Positions 39,683-47,161 are shown, numbered from the stretch's first letter. The stretch: DNA of 64,000 bases from Faecalibacterium prausnitzii (GCF_003287495.1 NZ_PRLE01000005.1:177514-241513), one strand, 5' to 3'. A program made the numbers and translations. Notes: generated by a model not told the origin, from the sequence alone.

Positions 39683-40336
39683 TTACTGGATGGAAGCCGC
39701 CAGAGCAGGGATCTCGCTCAGATTCCCGATGTGGAAGCGGGCCGCGCTCTGGTCAAAGGGGAAGCGCTCGTCCCGCAGGGCGGCCACAAGGCCCCCGGCT
39801 GCCGCGCCCGCCTGCACGCCGTAGGTGGAGTCTTCCACGATAAGGCATTCCTCCGGGCGGCGGCCAAGCCGCGCCATGGTGTGGAGATAAATTTCAGGGT
39901 CGGGCTTGCTGGCTTCAAACTGTTCCCCGCTGACGATGACGGGGAAAAACTCCATCAGCCCGCACTCGCCCAGCACCTGCCGGATGTTGCTCATGGGGCT
40001 GGAGCTGGCCAACGCCAGCTGCAAGCCCATGGCCCGCAGCTGCTCCAGCATGGGGCGGGCTTCCGGGCGGAGGATATCGGGGAAGTGGATGGGCTCGTTT
40101 TCGTCGGCCTGCATCAGCTCTTTTTCAAACTCCGGGGTAAAGGGCACCCGGCAGAGCCTGGCCATAAAACGGGGGTACTCCTGGCTGGACATGCCCACGG
40201 TGGGGTACATGCTCTCCAGAGTGACCCAGGGGTATTTTGTTTGCAGGTTGCGGGCCTGCATCCCGAGGTAGACGGGTTCGCTGTCGATGAGCACACCGTC
40301 CATATCAAAGATCACGGCCCGGATGGGGGATGGCAT
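39683..40336 (-). CDS. HAD-family sugar-phosphatase-like hydrolase
   Basis: 217 residues from ATG at 40336 (GGAAAGGAGCG upstream). Motif I is VIFDMDGVLIDSE with nucleophile Asp and acid/base Asp; motif II is ALASSSP, motif III the Lys of SKPDPEIYL, and motif IV IVEDSTYGVQAG. The helical cap lies between residues 20 and 85. It resembles beta-phosphoglucomutase/phosphatase-type HADs; the substrate is unknown. First intact gene of the minus-strand operon, 26 bases after the GGDEF remnant. Confidence 0.9.
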   Translation of the reverse strand: MPSPIRAVIFDMDGVLIDSEPVYLGMQARNLQTKYPWVTLESMYPTVGMSSQEYPRFMARLCRVPFTPEFEKELMQADENEPIHFPDILRPEARPMLEQLRAMGLQLALASSSPMSNIRQVLGECGLMEFFPVIVSGEQFEASKPDPEIYLHTMARLGRRPEECLIVEDSTYGVQAGAAAGGLVAALRDERFPFDQSAARFHIGNLSEIPALAASIQ

Positions 40337-40362
40337 GAGAACGCTCCTTTCCAGCGGCGGGT

Positions 40363-40582
40363 TCACCGCGGATGCTCCTGATGATAGGCCTTTTTCTCAG
40401 CGTACATTTTCTGATCCAGCTCATTGAGGAAACTCTCGGTGGAGCGGAATGCCCAGCGTCAGGATTTTCCGGTGCAGCCGCCGGGTACTGCGGTAGATAC
40501 GGAAATCCACGAACAGGCACCACAGAAAGGCCACAAGGATGATACCGGTTCCATTTGCGACCAGAATTTCCGGAATATTCAT
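40363..40582 (-). pseudogene. GGDEF (diguanylate cyclase) remnant with large internal deletion
   Basis: ATG at 40582 with AAAGGAGGC upstream opens MNIPEILVANGTGIILVAFL, the membrane-anchored start typical of Clostridial GGDEF proteins; this frame stops soon after. One frame over, 40440-40363 encodes STESFLNELDQKMYAEKKAY, then HQEHPR and a stop, the usual C-terminal end of a GGDEF domain. The catalytic centre (GGDEF motif) is missing, so an internal deletion with a frameshift has joined the two ends. The promoter and start site are still intact, so the remnant may be transcribed as leader to the HAD operon. Confidence 0.75.
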
Positions 40583-40732
40583 GGGAAGCCTCCTTTCGCT
40601 GTCAGGGGATGAAATGTATGAAAAATCATTTCCTGATGCAAGGACTTTATCCAGTTGGAATTGCGGGATTGGATTCAGCCGGTCGAGTCGTTCAAGCTCC
40701 TTTCGGCGGAAACAGGACATACGATCCATCTT

Positions 40733-40760
40733 ATTATATCATGAAAATGGAGCTTGCCAA
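40733..40760 (-). promoter_or_regulatory. Minus-strand promoter for the GGDEF remnant and HAD-yitT-thiM operon
   Basis: TTGGCA (40760-40755), 16 bp, TATAAT (40738-40733) with TGA extended -10. Confidence 0.7.
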
Positions 40761-40780
40761 GGGGAAGAGAAAACGTGATG

Positions 40781-40909
40781 GCCCTGTTCGAGTCCTGTAC
40801 CGTCCACATCGCTCCAACGTAAGTCAGGGGCGGAACAAAAAAGAGAGCCGCCAACTTACGTTGGAGACTCTCTTTCATCAAGTGGAGCATTGTCCACAGC
40901 AGTCGAACC
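40781..40909. repeat. tRNA-Val 3'-end-derived module, copy 1
   Basis: Starts with GTTCGAGTCCTGTACCGTCC, identical to the 3' end of the tRNA-Val gene (44470-44545), then an inverted repeat (CTCCAACGTAAGT with ACTTACGTTGGAG), and ends GTGGAGCATTGTCCACAGCA and GTCGAACC. On the minus strand the inner hairpin is followed by TTTTTTG and looks like a terminator. Copy 2 is at 42037-42129. This module and the minus-strand promoter fill the 40583-40910 gap. Confidence 0.8.
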
Positions 40910-40910
40910 T

Positions 40911-41156
40911 TTAAGCTGGCATATCGTTGCTGCGGTCAGAGCGCTTTAAGCCGAGAAACGGCGGCACCTCGGAACGCTTCATCCCTTGCTCGTGTGCTTT
41001 TTTCAGTTGATATTCGTGCAGAGCAATGCTGTCCAGCAGATCACGCTGATTTTGGGAGGCTGCATAGTAATCAACGCCGAACCGTTTGCAGACTGCACTG
41101 AGTTGGTCAAGCATTTCAACAGCAGTAGGGGACATTCGTTTGACTTCGATATCCAT
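40911..41156 (-). CDS. Small protein of the recombinase element, unknown function
   Basis: 81 residues; ATG at 41156 with AAAAGGAG upstream, chosen over a start further out that lies in a duplicated intergenic stretch. Charged, helical, no membrane segment: MDIEVKRMSPTAVEMLDQL, then AASQNQRDLLDSIALHEYQLKKAHEQGMKR. I recognise no family with certainty. Its stop lies directly at the edge of the tRNA-derived module and its upstream region is shared with the recombinase gene, so it seems to be cargo of the same element. Confidence 0.55.
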   Translation of the reverse strand: MDIEVKRMSPTAVEMLDQLSAVCKRFGVDYYAASQNQRDLLDSIALHEYQLKKAHEQGMKRSEVPPFLGLKRSDRSNDMPA

Positions 41157-41184
41157 AAAAACTCCTTTTCCTAAAGGCGTGAGG

Positions 41185-41283
41185 GCAAGAACCGTCCCGT
41201 GGCCACAAATTTTCAATTCTTGAAAATTTTCTGCCCCTTGGGACAGCTTCTTGTTGGGGCGTGCGGAGCCCCAAACCCTGCTG
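41185..41283. repeat. Duplicated intergenic stretch, copy 1
   Basis: GCAAGAACCGTCCCGTGGCC, then AAATTTTCAATTCTTGAAAA and, further on, TTGTTGGGGC with GCCCCAAACCCTGCTG. The same blocks occur at 43687-43822, in both cases upstream (minus strand) of an element gene. The inner AAATTTTCAA/TTGAAAATTT and TTGGGGC/GCCCCAA pairs are inverted repeats. Confidence 0.8.
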
Positions 41284-41306
41284 TTGAGGTTGCGACAAAC
41301 CAGGAG

Positions 41307-41834
41307 TTATCGAACCGCACTTGTGATTTCTTCTAATGTGTCCTGGCGAAGCCACTTTCCAAATACTTGAGAATTCTTTGACGGCAGATAACCCAAATTC
41401 GTATATCCCAGCTTCTTCAAAAGGCCCATACTTGGAATGTTCTCTCTTTCAGTAAAACAGATAAAATCCCACTGAGGATAGTGCTTGTGTAAATACTCAA
41501 TGAAAGAGGACAAGGCTTCATAGGCGTAACCGTTTCGGTGAACTTTATAAGAAAATGTGTACCCTAAAGAAATTGTGCCCTCGTTGGGCATAACGACGAT
41601 TTCGCCAATCATGACATCCGTTTCTCTTAATGCAACACTAATCATAGTCGGCGATGCGAGATTCAGGGCATTGTCTTTATTACGCTCGATCAAAGCAACG
41701 ATATCCTTATAATCTTTCGTCTGGCCTCGTTGATATTTCGAGCATCGCTCGTTATTTCGATAATCAACCATCTGAATCGCATCTTTAGGACTTACATTTC
41801 TTAGTCTGAGCCGATTTGTTTCTAAAAAGGTCAT
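41307..41834 (-). CDS. GNAT acetyltransferase, RimJ/RimL-like
   Basis: 175 residues; GAAAGGATGAGAAG before the ATG. It opens with MTFLETNRLRLRNVSPKDA, the classic start of RimJ/RimL-type GNAT proteins, followed by MIGEIVVMPNEGTISLGYTFSYKVHRNGYAYEAL (acetyl-CoA loop HRNGYA) and FICFTERENIPSMGLLKKLGY. It would acetylate a protein N-terminus or a small molecule. Codon use is AT-rich compared with flanking core genes, and it lies within the recombinase element, so it was probably brought in as cargo. Confidence 0.88.
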   Translation of the reverse strand: MTFLETNRLRLRNVSPKDAIQMVDYRNNERCSKYQRGQTKDYKDIVALIERNKDNALNLASPTMISVALRETDVMIGEIVVMPNEGTISLGYTFSYKVHRNGYAYEALSSFIEYLHKHYPQWDFICFTERENIPSMGLLKKLGYTNLGYLPSKNSQVFGKWLRQDTLEEITSAVR

Positions 41835-41868
41835 CTTCTCATCCTTTCACATTCCGGCTTATGGGCCG

Positions 41869-41942
41869 AGTAGCCCTTTCTCAAAACCTCCGATAAACAA
41901 AAAACGTACCCGAACCCTTTCTCGTAAAGAATCGGGTTCGTA
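41869..41942. repeat. Left copy of the tRNA-Val terminator region
   Basis: CCGAGTAGCCC, CCTCCGATAAACAAAAAACG and CGAACCC ... CGGGTTCG; nearly identical to 44385-44458. Confidence 0.9.
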
Positions 41943-41982
41943 CGACCTTGGTAGACATTCCTACGGGTCCAGGAACCGCGGG

Positions 41983-43566
41983 CTAAGCAACAGCCCACTG
42001 GGCTGATTGCTTCCTCTGCCGCTGCGCGTCAGAGCCGCCCTGTTCGAGTCTTGTACCGTCCACCACAAACATCCTCAGACGAAAGTCTGAGGATGTTTGT
42101 GGTGGAGCATTGTCCACAGCACTCGAACCCAACACCTCTTCACGGGAGATGGTTTTGGAATCGTCCGTGAAGTTGAAATTGAGCACGACCCGGTCGTCAA
42201 AAACGTAGACCGAGTTGACAAAGGTATCAATGATCTGCCGCTGGTGTTCCATGTCCCTCATGTCACCCTTGCGGAATTTTTCAAACCAGAACCGCATCCA
42301 TTCGCGGGTCAGGACTGGCTTTTTCAGCTCTTCTTCCAGAATGCTGGTGTTCAGGGCTTCCTTCCGGGCTTCCAGTTCGTCCAACCGCTGCTTGGTGGTC
42401 GGGGTCAGGATGCCCTGTTCAATGGCTTCCAGAAGGTTTGCCAGCCGCTTCTCTGTGTCCCTGAGCTGGTCTTTCAGGACAGGCAGCCGGGTGTTCTCCT
42501 TCTGCTGGGCTTCCATGACCAAATCTATCAGCTGTTCGATGATTTCATCGCTAAAAATCACCTTAATGGCAGTGTCCACCACGAACCGCTCCAGAGGCTC
42601 CTTGCGGATGGCTTTCAGGTCGCAGTGCGCCTTGCCGTGGCGTTTGGCGTTGCCGCACTTGTAGTAATAGTAGGTGTTTCCCATGTGGCTGGTGCCGCTT
42701 TCGCCACCCATCAGGGTGCCGCACTTGCCACAGAACAGCTTGGTGGTCAGCAGATAGCTCACATCCTCTTTTGCAGGCCGACCGTGGGCGATCTTGTTCT
42801 GCTCAAAACGCTGCTGTACCCGGTTGAACAAATCCTCGTCCACGATGGCGGGAATGCCGCCCGGTGTCACGATGTCTTTATAGCGGTACTCTCCTATGTA
42901 GCGGCGGTTCCGGAAGATCTGGAAGAAGCTGTTCTTCACGAACGGCTTCCCGGTGCGGGTACGCAGACCGCGCTCGTTCAGGGATGCTGCGATCTTCTCG
43001 GCCGGTTCGCCGTCGGCATACCGGCTGAAGATTTCCTGCACGATGGGAGCCGTTTCCGGGTCGATATGGTACAGCCTGTCCTCCTTGCCAATGGTGAAGC
43101 CCAGCGGAACCACACCGCCGTTATACTTGCACTGAAGGGCATTTTCGCGCTCACCGCGCGCCACTTTCAGGGCGAGCTCGGCGGAATAGTATTCCGCCAT
43201 GCCGATCAGCATACTCTCCACCATAATGCCTTCAGGCCCCTGCGAGATGGGTTCCATAGCAGACACCAGATGGACACCGTTCTTTTCCAGCTGGTACTTG
43301 TAGTTCACGGCATCGAATCGGTTCCGGGCAAAGCGGTCCAGCTTCCAGACCAGAACCACATCGAAGATTTTCTTCGCGCTGTCCTTTATCATGTGCTGGA
43401 ACTCCGGGCGGTCATCCGTCTTGGCAAAATAGGCACGGTCAATGTAGGTGCCGACCACGGTGATACCGTTCTTCTCGGCGTAGTCCTTGCAGTCGCGCAG
43501 TTGTCCTTCAATGGACGCTTCTCGCTGGCTGTCAGATGAATAGCGGGCGTAGATCACGGCGGTCAT
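41983..43566 (-). CDS. Large serine recombinase (site-specific integrase)
   Basis: 527 residues; the start at 43566 has AGGAGGTGCAACC. The N-terminal resolvase domain (1-150) starts MTAVIYARYSSDSQREASI with the catalytic Ser at about 10, and has VWKLDRFARNRFD. The recombinase domain follows (about 165-270, PLGFTIGKEDRLYHIDPETA), then a zinc-ribbon (LFCGKCGTLMGG, CGNAKRHGKAHC) and a coiled coil (about 375-440). The last 45 residues (from about LGSSAVDNAPP) are encoded by the tRNA-derived module and DNA beyond it, so the natural C-terminus seems to have been changed by recombination. It should integrate or excise the element; the catalytic part is complete. Confidence 0.93.
   Translation of the reverse strand: MTAVIYARYSSDSQREASIEGQLRDCKDYAEKNGITVVGTYIDRAYFAKTDDRPEFQHMIKDSAKKIFDVVLVWKLDRFARNRFDAVNYKYQLEKNGVHLVSAMEPISQGPEGIMVESMLIGMAEYYSAELALKVARGERENALQCKYNGGVVPLGFTIGKEDRLYHIDPETAPIVQEIFSRYADGEPAEKIAASLNERGLRTRTGKPFVKNSFFQIFRNRRYIGEYRYKDIVTPGGIPAIVDEDLFNRVQQRFEQNKIAHGRPAKEDVSYLLTTKLFCGKCGTLMGGESGTSHMGNTYYYYKCGNAKRHGKAHCDLKAIRKEPLERFVVDTAIKVIFSDEIIEQLIDLVMEAQQKENTRLPVLKDQLRDTEKRLANLLEAIEQGILTPTTKQRLDELEARKEALNTSILEEELKKPVLTREWMRFWFEKFRKGDMRDMEHQRQIIDTFVNSVYVFDDRVVLNFNFTDDSKTISREEVLGSSAVDNAPPQTSSDFRLRMFVVDGTRLEQGGSDAQRQRKQSAQWAVA
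42037..42129. repeat. tRNA-Val 3'-end-derived module, copy 2, with 21 bp hairpin
   Basis: GTTCGAGTCTTGTACCGTCC, then a perfect 21 bp stem (42060-42080 with 42085-42105) around a GAAA loop, then GCATTGTCCACAGCACTCGA. It lies within the 3' end of the recombinase frame. The flanks match copy 1 at 40781-40909; the hairpin sequence is quite different. Confidence 0.88.
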
Positions 43567-43686
43567 GGTTGCACCTCCTTGGCGTGTATTCGACTTGCCT
43601 TTATAGTATCGGGTCAAGCGCAGCTTGTCAACAATCTGCGAGCAGATTGAAATGTGAAAATTACGAAACGCAGCGAAAAAGGGGAG

Positions 43687-43822
43687 AGCAAGAATCGTCC
43701 CGTGGCCACAAATTTTCAATTTTTGAAAATTTTCTGCCCATCCGGGACTTCACTTCTTCACCTCTTGTGAGTTTCCGAAGTGCTCTTGTTGGGGCGTGCC
43801 TGCCCCAAACCCTGCTGGGAAC
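43687..43822. repeat. Duplicated intergenic stretch, copy 2
   Basis: GCAAGAATCGTCCCGTGGCC, AAATTTTCAATTTTTGAAAA and then TTGTTGGGGC with GCCCCAAACCCTGCTG, with about 40 extra bases between the two parts compared with 41185-41283. It lies upstream of the recombinase on its own strand. Confidence 0.8.
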
Positions 43823-43844
43823 GAGTACGGCAAACTGGAATTGT

Positions 43845-44030
43845 TTACTTCTTCATCTTAGGCGCAATAAGCAGCACGACTGTCACAAGAACATACAAAC
43901 CATACAGTAACCAAGTAATGGTATTGTTCCAAGGAAAACTCATTTCTGGATGGTTCACCGCAAACATTATAAATGCAACAGCTATAATCAGCATTACCAA
44001 ACCGACGATTCTTGATGCGCTCTTTTTCAT
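43845..44030 (-). CDS. Small two-helix membrane protein
   Basis: 61 residues from ATG at 44030 (GAGGTGATTTAC upstream; a GTG at 44039 is less likely). Two hydrophobic helices, IVGLVMLIIAVAFIMFAV and WLLYGLYVLVTVVLLIA, joined by a short polar loop, with a basic start (MKKSASR) and end (PKMKK). Unknown function; it sits just inside the recombinase element and is AT-rich. Confidence 0.6.
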   Translation of the reverse strand: MKKSASRIVGLVMLIIAVAFIMFAVNHPEMSFPWNNTITWLLYGLYVLVTVVLLIAPKMKK

Positions 44031-44129
44031 GTAAATCACCTCGCCAAATTTTGATTTGTTGAACTAAGCCGAGTATACCATACTCTCCAATGAAAGAACA
44101 CCCCGATATAGTGAAATTTTGCCGTTTTC

Positions 44130-44259
44130 CTGCGTACGTGCGTACACACTCCACAGGAATTCTAAGGAGCCTGCCCCCTTAGCACACGGACTTTGGAACA
44201 AAGTCTAGTGTGTTACACCTTGCCAGAGGTGTACAGGCTCCCGGTACGCACGTACGCAG
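44130..44259. repeat. Nested inverted repeat structure, 130 bp
   Basis: Outer arms CTGCGTACGTGCGTAC (44130-44145) and GTACGCACGTACGCAG (44244-44259) are perfect over 16 bp. Inside, AGGAGCCTG faces CAGGCTCC, and a central hairpin pairs ACACGGACTTTG with CAAAGTCTAGTGT around GAA. No gene is evident between the small membrane protein and the tRNA, so the 44031-44469 gap consists of this structure, two further hairpins and the tRNA terminator. Confidence 0.85.
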
Positions 44260-44288
44260 CAATTGCCCTCAATGCGCCATATAGGTGG

Positions 44289-44369
44289 CGATCAAGTTCG
44301 CACAAAGCGAACTTGATCCCGCAAAGCAAAAGGCAGGATACCACTATCATAGTGATACCCTGCCTTTGC
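44289..44369. terminator. Two tandem hairpins, one terminator-like
   Basis: GATCAAGTTCGC pairs with GCGAACTTGATC (44289-44317). Then AAAGGCAGG and TATCAC-type arms pair with GTGATA and CCTGCCTTT (about 44328-44369). The second resembles an intrinsic terminator without a long U-run. Confidence 0.5.
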
Positions 44370-44399
44370 TCGTTTACCGTTCCGAGTAGTCCTTCCGCA

Positions 44400-44458
44400 G
44401 AACCTCCGATAAACAAAAAACGTACCCGAACCCTTTCTCGTAAAGAATCGGGTTCGAG
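44400..44458 (-). terminator. Terminator of tRNA-Val (right copy of the duplicated stretch)
   Basis: On the minus strand CGAACCC pairs with GGGTTCG across TTCTTTACGAGAAA, followed by GGTACGTTTTTTG. The left copy is at 41884-41942. Confidence 0.8.
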
Positions 44459-44469
44459 TACGAACTGTA

Positions 44470-44545
44470 TGGTGGACGGTACAGGACTCGAACCTGTGAC
44501 CTCCTGCACGTCAAGCAGATGCTCTACCAGCTGAGCTAACCGTCC
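44470..44545 (-). tRNA. tRNA-Val (anticodon GAC)
   Basis: 76 nt with encoded CCA. Acceptor GGACGGT/ACCGTCC, D stem GCTC/GAGC, anticodon loop TTGACGT, T arm ACAGG TTCGAGT CCTGT. The anticodon GAC reads Val codons GUC/GUU. Fragments of its 3' end recur at 40786 and 42041 in the opposite orientation, and its terminator is duplicated at 41884. Confidence 0.95.
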
Positions 44546-44705
44546 ATATTCTGTTTTGCTGAGGTCAGCTCAGTTATGATACCACAGCTCCGGGCAAAAA
44601 GCAATACTTTTTTGCAAAATCGTAAAAATATTTCTGTCGGCCGGTGGCTGCACGCTGTGGAACGGGGGCGGCGCTGGCGCATTTTGGGAGTTCATCGGTT
44701 TTCCG

Positions 44706-44734
44706 TTGCCCCTTTTTACCGGCTGTGCTATAAT
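44706..44734 (+). promoter_or_regulatory. Promoter of the ruvCAB region
   Basis: TTGCCC (44706-44711), 17 bp, TATAAT (44729-44734) with TGC extended -10, about 30 bases before ruvC. Confidence 0.82.
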
Positions 44735-44765
44735 AAGATGATTACAATAGGAAAGGTATCGCAGG

Positions 44766-45278
44766 ATGAGAGTATTGGGCATCGACCCGGGCTACGCCAT
44801 CGTGGGCTGGGGCGTTCTGGATTACGCGGGAAACCGCTTTGCTCCGGTGGATTTTGGCGCGGTGTGCACCGACGCGGGTGTGCCGTTTGAGCGGCGGCTG
44901 GACGAGGTGTACGCGGGCATCAAAGAGGTCATCGAGCGGACGCAGCCCGAGGTGCTGGCCATCGAAAAGCTGTTCTACCAGCACAACCAGACCACGGTCA
45001 TCGGCGTGGCCGAGGCCCGCGGCGTCATTTTGCTGGCGGCGGCGCAGGCGGGGCTGCCCATTTACGAGTACACCCCCATGCAGGTCAAGCAGGCGGTGAC
45101 AGGCTACGGCAAGGCCGTGAAAAAGCAGGTGCAGGAGATGACCCGGGTGTTGCTCCACCTGCCTGCTGTCCCCAAGCCCGACGACACCGCTGACGCGCTG
45201 GCCATGGCCATTACGTTCTGCCACACCAACGGCAACCAGCTCAACCGTTTCATGCGGCGGGGCGTCGGGCCGATTTAA
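44766..45278 (+). CDS. ruvC: Holliday junction resolvase RuvC
   Basis: 170 residues, normal length. It cuts Holliday junctions bound by RuvAB. The catalytic acids are Asp in LGIDPGYAIVGWG, Glu in AIEKLFYQHN, and the Asp pair of KPDDTADALAMAITFCH. YTPMQVKQAVTGYGKAVKKQV is the conserved DNA-binding stretch. It opens a ruvC-ruvA-ruvB cluster, though a repeat unit lies between ruvC and ruvA. Confidence 0.97.
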   Translation: MRVLGIDPGYAIVGWGVLDYAGNRFAPVDFGAVCTDAGVPFERRLDEVYAGIKEVIERTQPEVLAIEKLFYQHNQTTVIGVAEARGVILLAAAQAGLPIYEYTPMQVKQAVTGYGKAVKKQVQEMTRVLLHLPAVPKPDDTADALAMAITFCHTNGNQLNRFMRRGVGPI

Positions 45279-45315
45279 TTGTTATGATTCGTGTATAAGG
45301 GAAGGTTTCCCTTTG

Positions 45316-45452
45316 TACAACCTCTCAGTCTCACTTCGTTCGACAGCTCCCCTAGTAGGGGAGCCTCTGGCGAAGAGGAAAAGCTACCCGCTATGCCAAG
45401 GCCTCCCCTACTAGGGGAGGTGGCATTGCGAAGCAATGACGGAGAGGTTGGA
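45316..45452. repeat. Interspersed palindromic repeat, B half then A half
   Basis: CAACCTCTCAGTCTCACTTC to CTCTGGCGAAGAGG, then GCCAAGGCCTCCCCTACTAG to GACGGAGAGGTTG. The central CTCCCCTAGTAGGGGAG of the B half is matched by the CTCCCCTACTAGGGGAG of the A half. It fills the ruvC-ruvA gap. Confidence 0.88.
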
Positions 45453-45487
45453 CAGGGGAGAAGCTGACCGAAAAGGGAAAACACTTT

Positions 45488-46099
45488 ATGATTTATTGCT
45501 TGACCGGAAAAATCATCAAAAAGACCATGAACGCGGTGGTGGTCAGCTGCGGCGGGGTGGGCTACTACGCCCAGTGCCCGGCCAGCGTGGCCGGGGCGCT
45601 GCCCGGCGTGGGAAAAGAAACGACCCTGTACACCGTGATGAGCGTGACGGAGAACGATGTCAGCCTCTACGGCTTTGCCACCGAGGAGCAGCAGGCCTGC
45701 TTTGAGATGCTGACCGCCGTTTCGGGCGTGGGCCCCAAGGTGGGCCTTGCCATCCTGAGCGTGATGGAGCCGGACCGGGTGGCGCTGGCCATCTCGGCAG
45801 GCGACCACAAGGCGTTCAAGGCGGCCTCCGGTGTGGGGCCCAAGCTGGCCCAGCGCATTGTGCTGGAACTGAAAGACAAGGTAGCCAAGGGTTTTGTGGA
45901 CGGCATCAGCCTGGAAGACGTGGCCGGAGCCACTTCTACAGCGCCCGCCGCGCAGGGGGCCGGGCAGGCCATTGCCGCGCTGGTCTCGCTGGGGTACAGC
46001 CAGAGCGAGGCTGCCATGGCCGTTTCGAAGATCGATGCGACACTGCCCGTGGAGGAGATCATCAAGCTGGCACTCCGGGGCATGGCAGGCAGGAGGTAA
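45488..46099 (+). CDS. ruvA: Holliday junction branch migration protein RuvA
   Basis: 203 residues. Domain I (1-64, MIYCLTGKIIKKTMNAVVVS), domain II with two helix-hairpin-helix motifs (LTAVSGVGPKVGLAILS and AASGVGPKLAQRIVLELKDK), a flexible linker, and a domain III that contacts RuvB (AIAALVSLGYSQSEAAMAVS). It is followed by ruvB after 3 bases. Confidence 0.96.
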   Translation: MIYCLTGKIIKKTMNAVVVSCGGVGYYAQCPASVAGALPGVGKETTLYTVMSVTENDVSLYGFATEEQQACFEMLTAVSGVGPKVGLAILSVMEPDRVALAISAGDHKAFKAASGVGPKLAQRIVLELKDKVAKGFVDGISLEDVAGATSTAPAAQGAGQAIAALVSLGYSQSEAAMAVSKIDATLPVEEIIKLALRGMAGRR

Positions 46100-46102
46100 G
46101 CA

Positions 46103-47158
46103 ATGCAGGACGAAACCGCGCTGTACGGCGCAAAAATGATGCAGCCCGGGCTGACGGTGGCGGACAACGAAGAAAACAGCCTCCGCCCCCAGCATCTGGA
46201 AGACTACATCGGGCAGGAAAAGGTCAAGCAGAACCTGAAAATTTATCTGGAAGCCGCCAAGCGGCGGGGCGAGCCCATGGATCACATCCTGCTCTACGGC
46301 CCTCCGGGCCTGGGCAAGACGACACTGGCGGGCATCATTGCCAACGAGATGGGAGTGCAGATCCGCATCACCAGCGGCCCGGCCATTGAGAAGCCCGGCG
46401 ACCTGGCCGCCCTGCTGACCAATTTACAGGAGGGCGACGTCCTCTTCATCGACGAGATCCACCGCCTCTCCCGGCAGGTGGAAGAGGTGCTTTACCCGGC
46501 ACTGGAGGACTATGCGCTGGACATCATGATCGGGAAAGGCCCCAGCGCCCAGAGCATCCGGATCAACCTGCCCCGGTTCACGCTGGTGGGTGCCACTACC
46601 CGGGCGGGCCAGATCACCGGTCCTCTGCGGGACCGTTTCGGCGTGCTGCTCAAGCTGGAACTCTACAGCCCGGATGAGCTTTCCCGCATCATCCAGCGCT
46701 CGGCAGGCATCCTCGACCAGCCCATCACCCCGGAGGGTGCTTACGAGCTGGCCAAGTGCAGCCGGGGCACGCCTCGTGTGGCCAACCGCTTTTTGAAGCG
46801 CATCCGCGACTTTGCCACGGTGCTGGGAGACGGCGTCATTGACCGGGATGTCTCCCTCATGGGCCTCAAGCGGATGGACGTGGACGCCCTGGGGCTGGAT
46901 GAGCTGGACCGCAGCCTGCTGCGCGCCATCATTGAGATGTACAACGGCGGCCCGGTGGGCCTGGAAACGCTGGCAGCGGCTCTGGGCGAAGAGGCCGTCA
47001 CGCTGGAAGATCTCTGCGAGCCCTACCTGATGCAGATGGGCTTTTTGACCCGGACGCCCCGGGGCCGCTGCGCCACGCGGCTGGCCTACGAGCACCTGGG
47101 CCTCAAGGCCTCGGAAACGGGCAGCCCGGAGGACAACGGACAACAGAGCTTGTTTTAA
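46103..47158 (+). CDS. ruvB: Holliday junction helicase RuvB
   Basis: 351 residues. AAA+ motor that drives branch migration. N-terminal [19 protein letters not shown], Walker [16 protein letters not shown], Walker [11 protein letters not shown], sensor [18 protein letters not shown] with the Arg finger region, and a C-terminal winged helix ([27 protein letters not shown]). GGAGGTAAGCA precedes the ATG. Confidence 0.97.
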   Translation: MQDETALYGAKMMQPGLTVADNEENSLRPQHLEDYIGQEKVKQNLKIYLEAAKRRGEPMDHILLYGPPGLGKTTLAGIIANEMGVQIRITSGPAIEKPGDLAALLTNLQEGDVLFIDEIHRLSRQVEEVLYPALEDYALDIMIGKGPSAQSIRINLPRFTLVGATTRAGQITGPLRDRFGVLLKLELYSPDELSRIIQRSAGILDQPITPEGAYELAKCSRGTPRVANRFLKRIRDFATVLGDGVIDRDVSLMGLKRMDVDALGLDELDRSLLRAIIEMYNGGPVGLETLAAALGEEAVTLEDLCEPYLMQMGFLTRTPRGRCATRLAYEHLGLKASETGSPEDNGQQSLF

Positions 47159-47161
47159 CCG

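Larger units (their letters stand above)
41869..44458. mobile_element. Serine-recombinase element flanked by a duplicated tRNA-Val terminator
   Basis: Direct repeats of about 73 bp (41869-41942 and 44385-44458) bound a large serine recombinase and a small membrane protein gene, next to the tRNA-Val gene. The repeats contain the terminator of tRNA-Val. This is the expected look of a small integrated element beside a tRNA, but the exact attachment core cannot be set by eye. The GNAT gene and small gene to the left may be part of an older insertion. Confidence 0.6.

Noticed and set aside
40786..40808. tRNA gene at 40786 or 42041
   Set aside because: Only the T arm and 3' acceptor strand are present; no D arm or anticodon arm, so these are fragments.
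44193..44534. Plus-strand open frame ending VDGTGLEPVTSCTSSRCSTS
   Set aside because: It is the antisense of tRNA-Val and its terminator, a common artefact.
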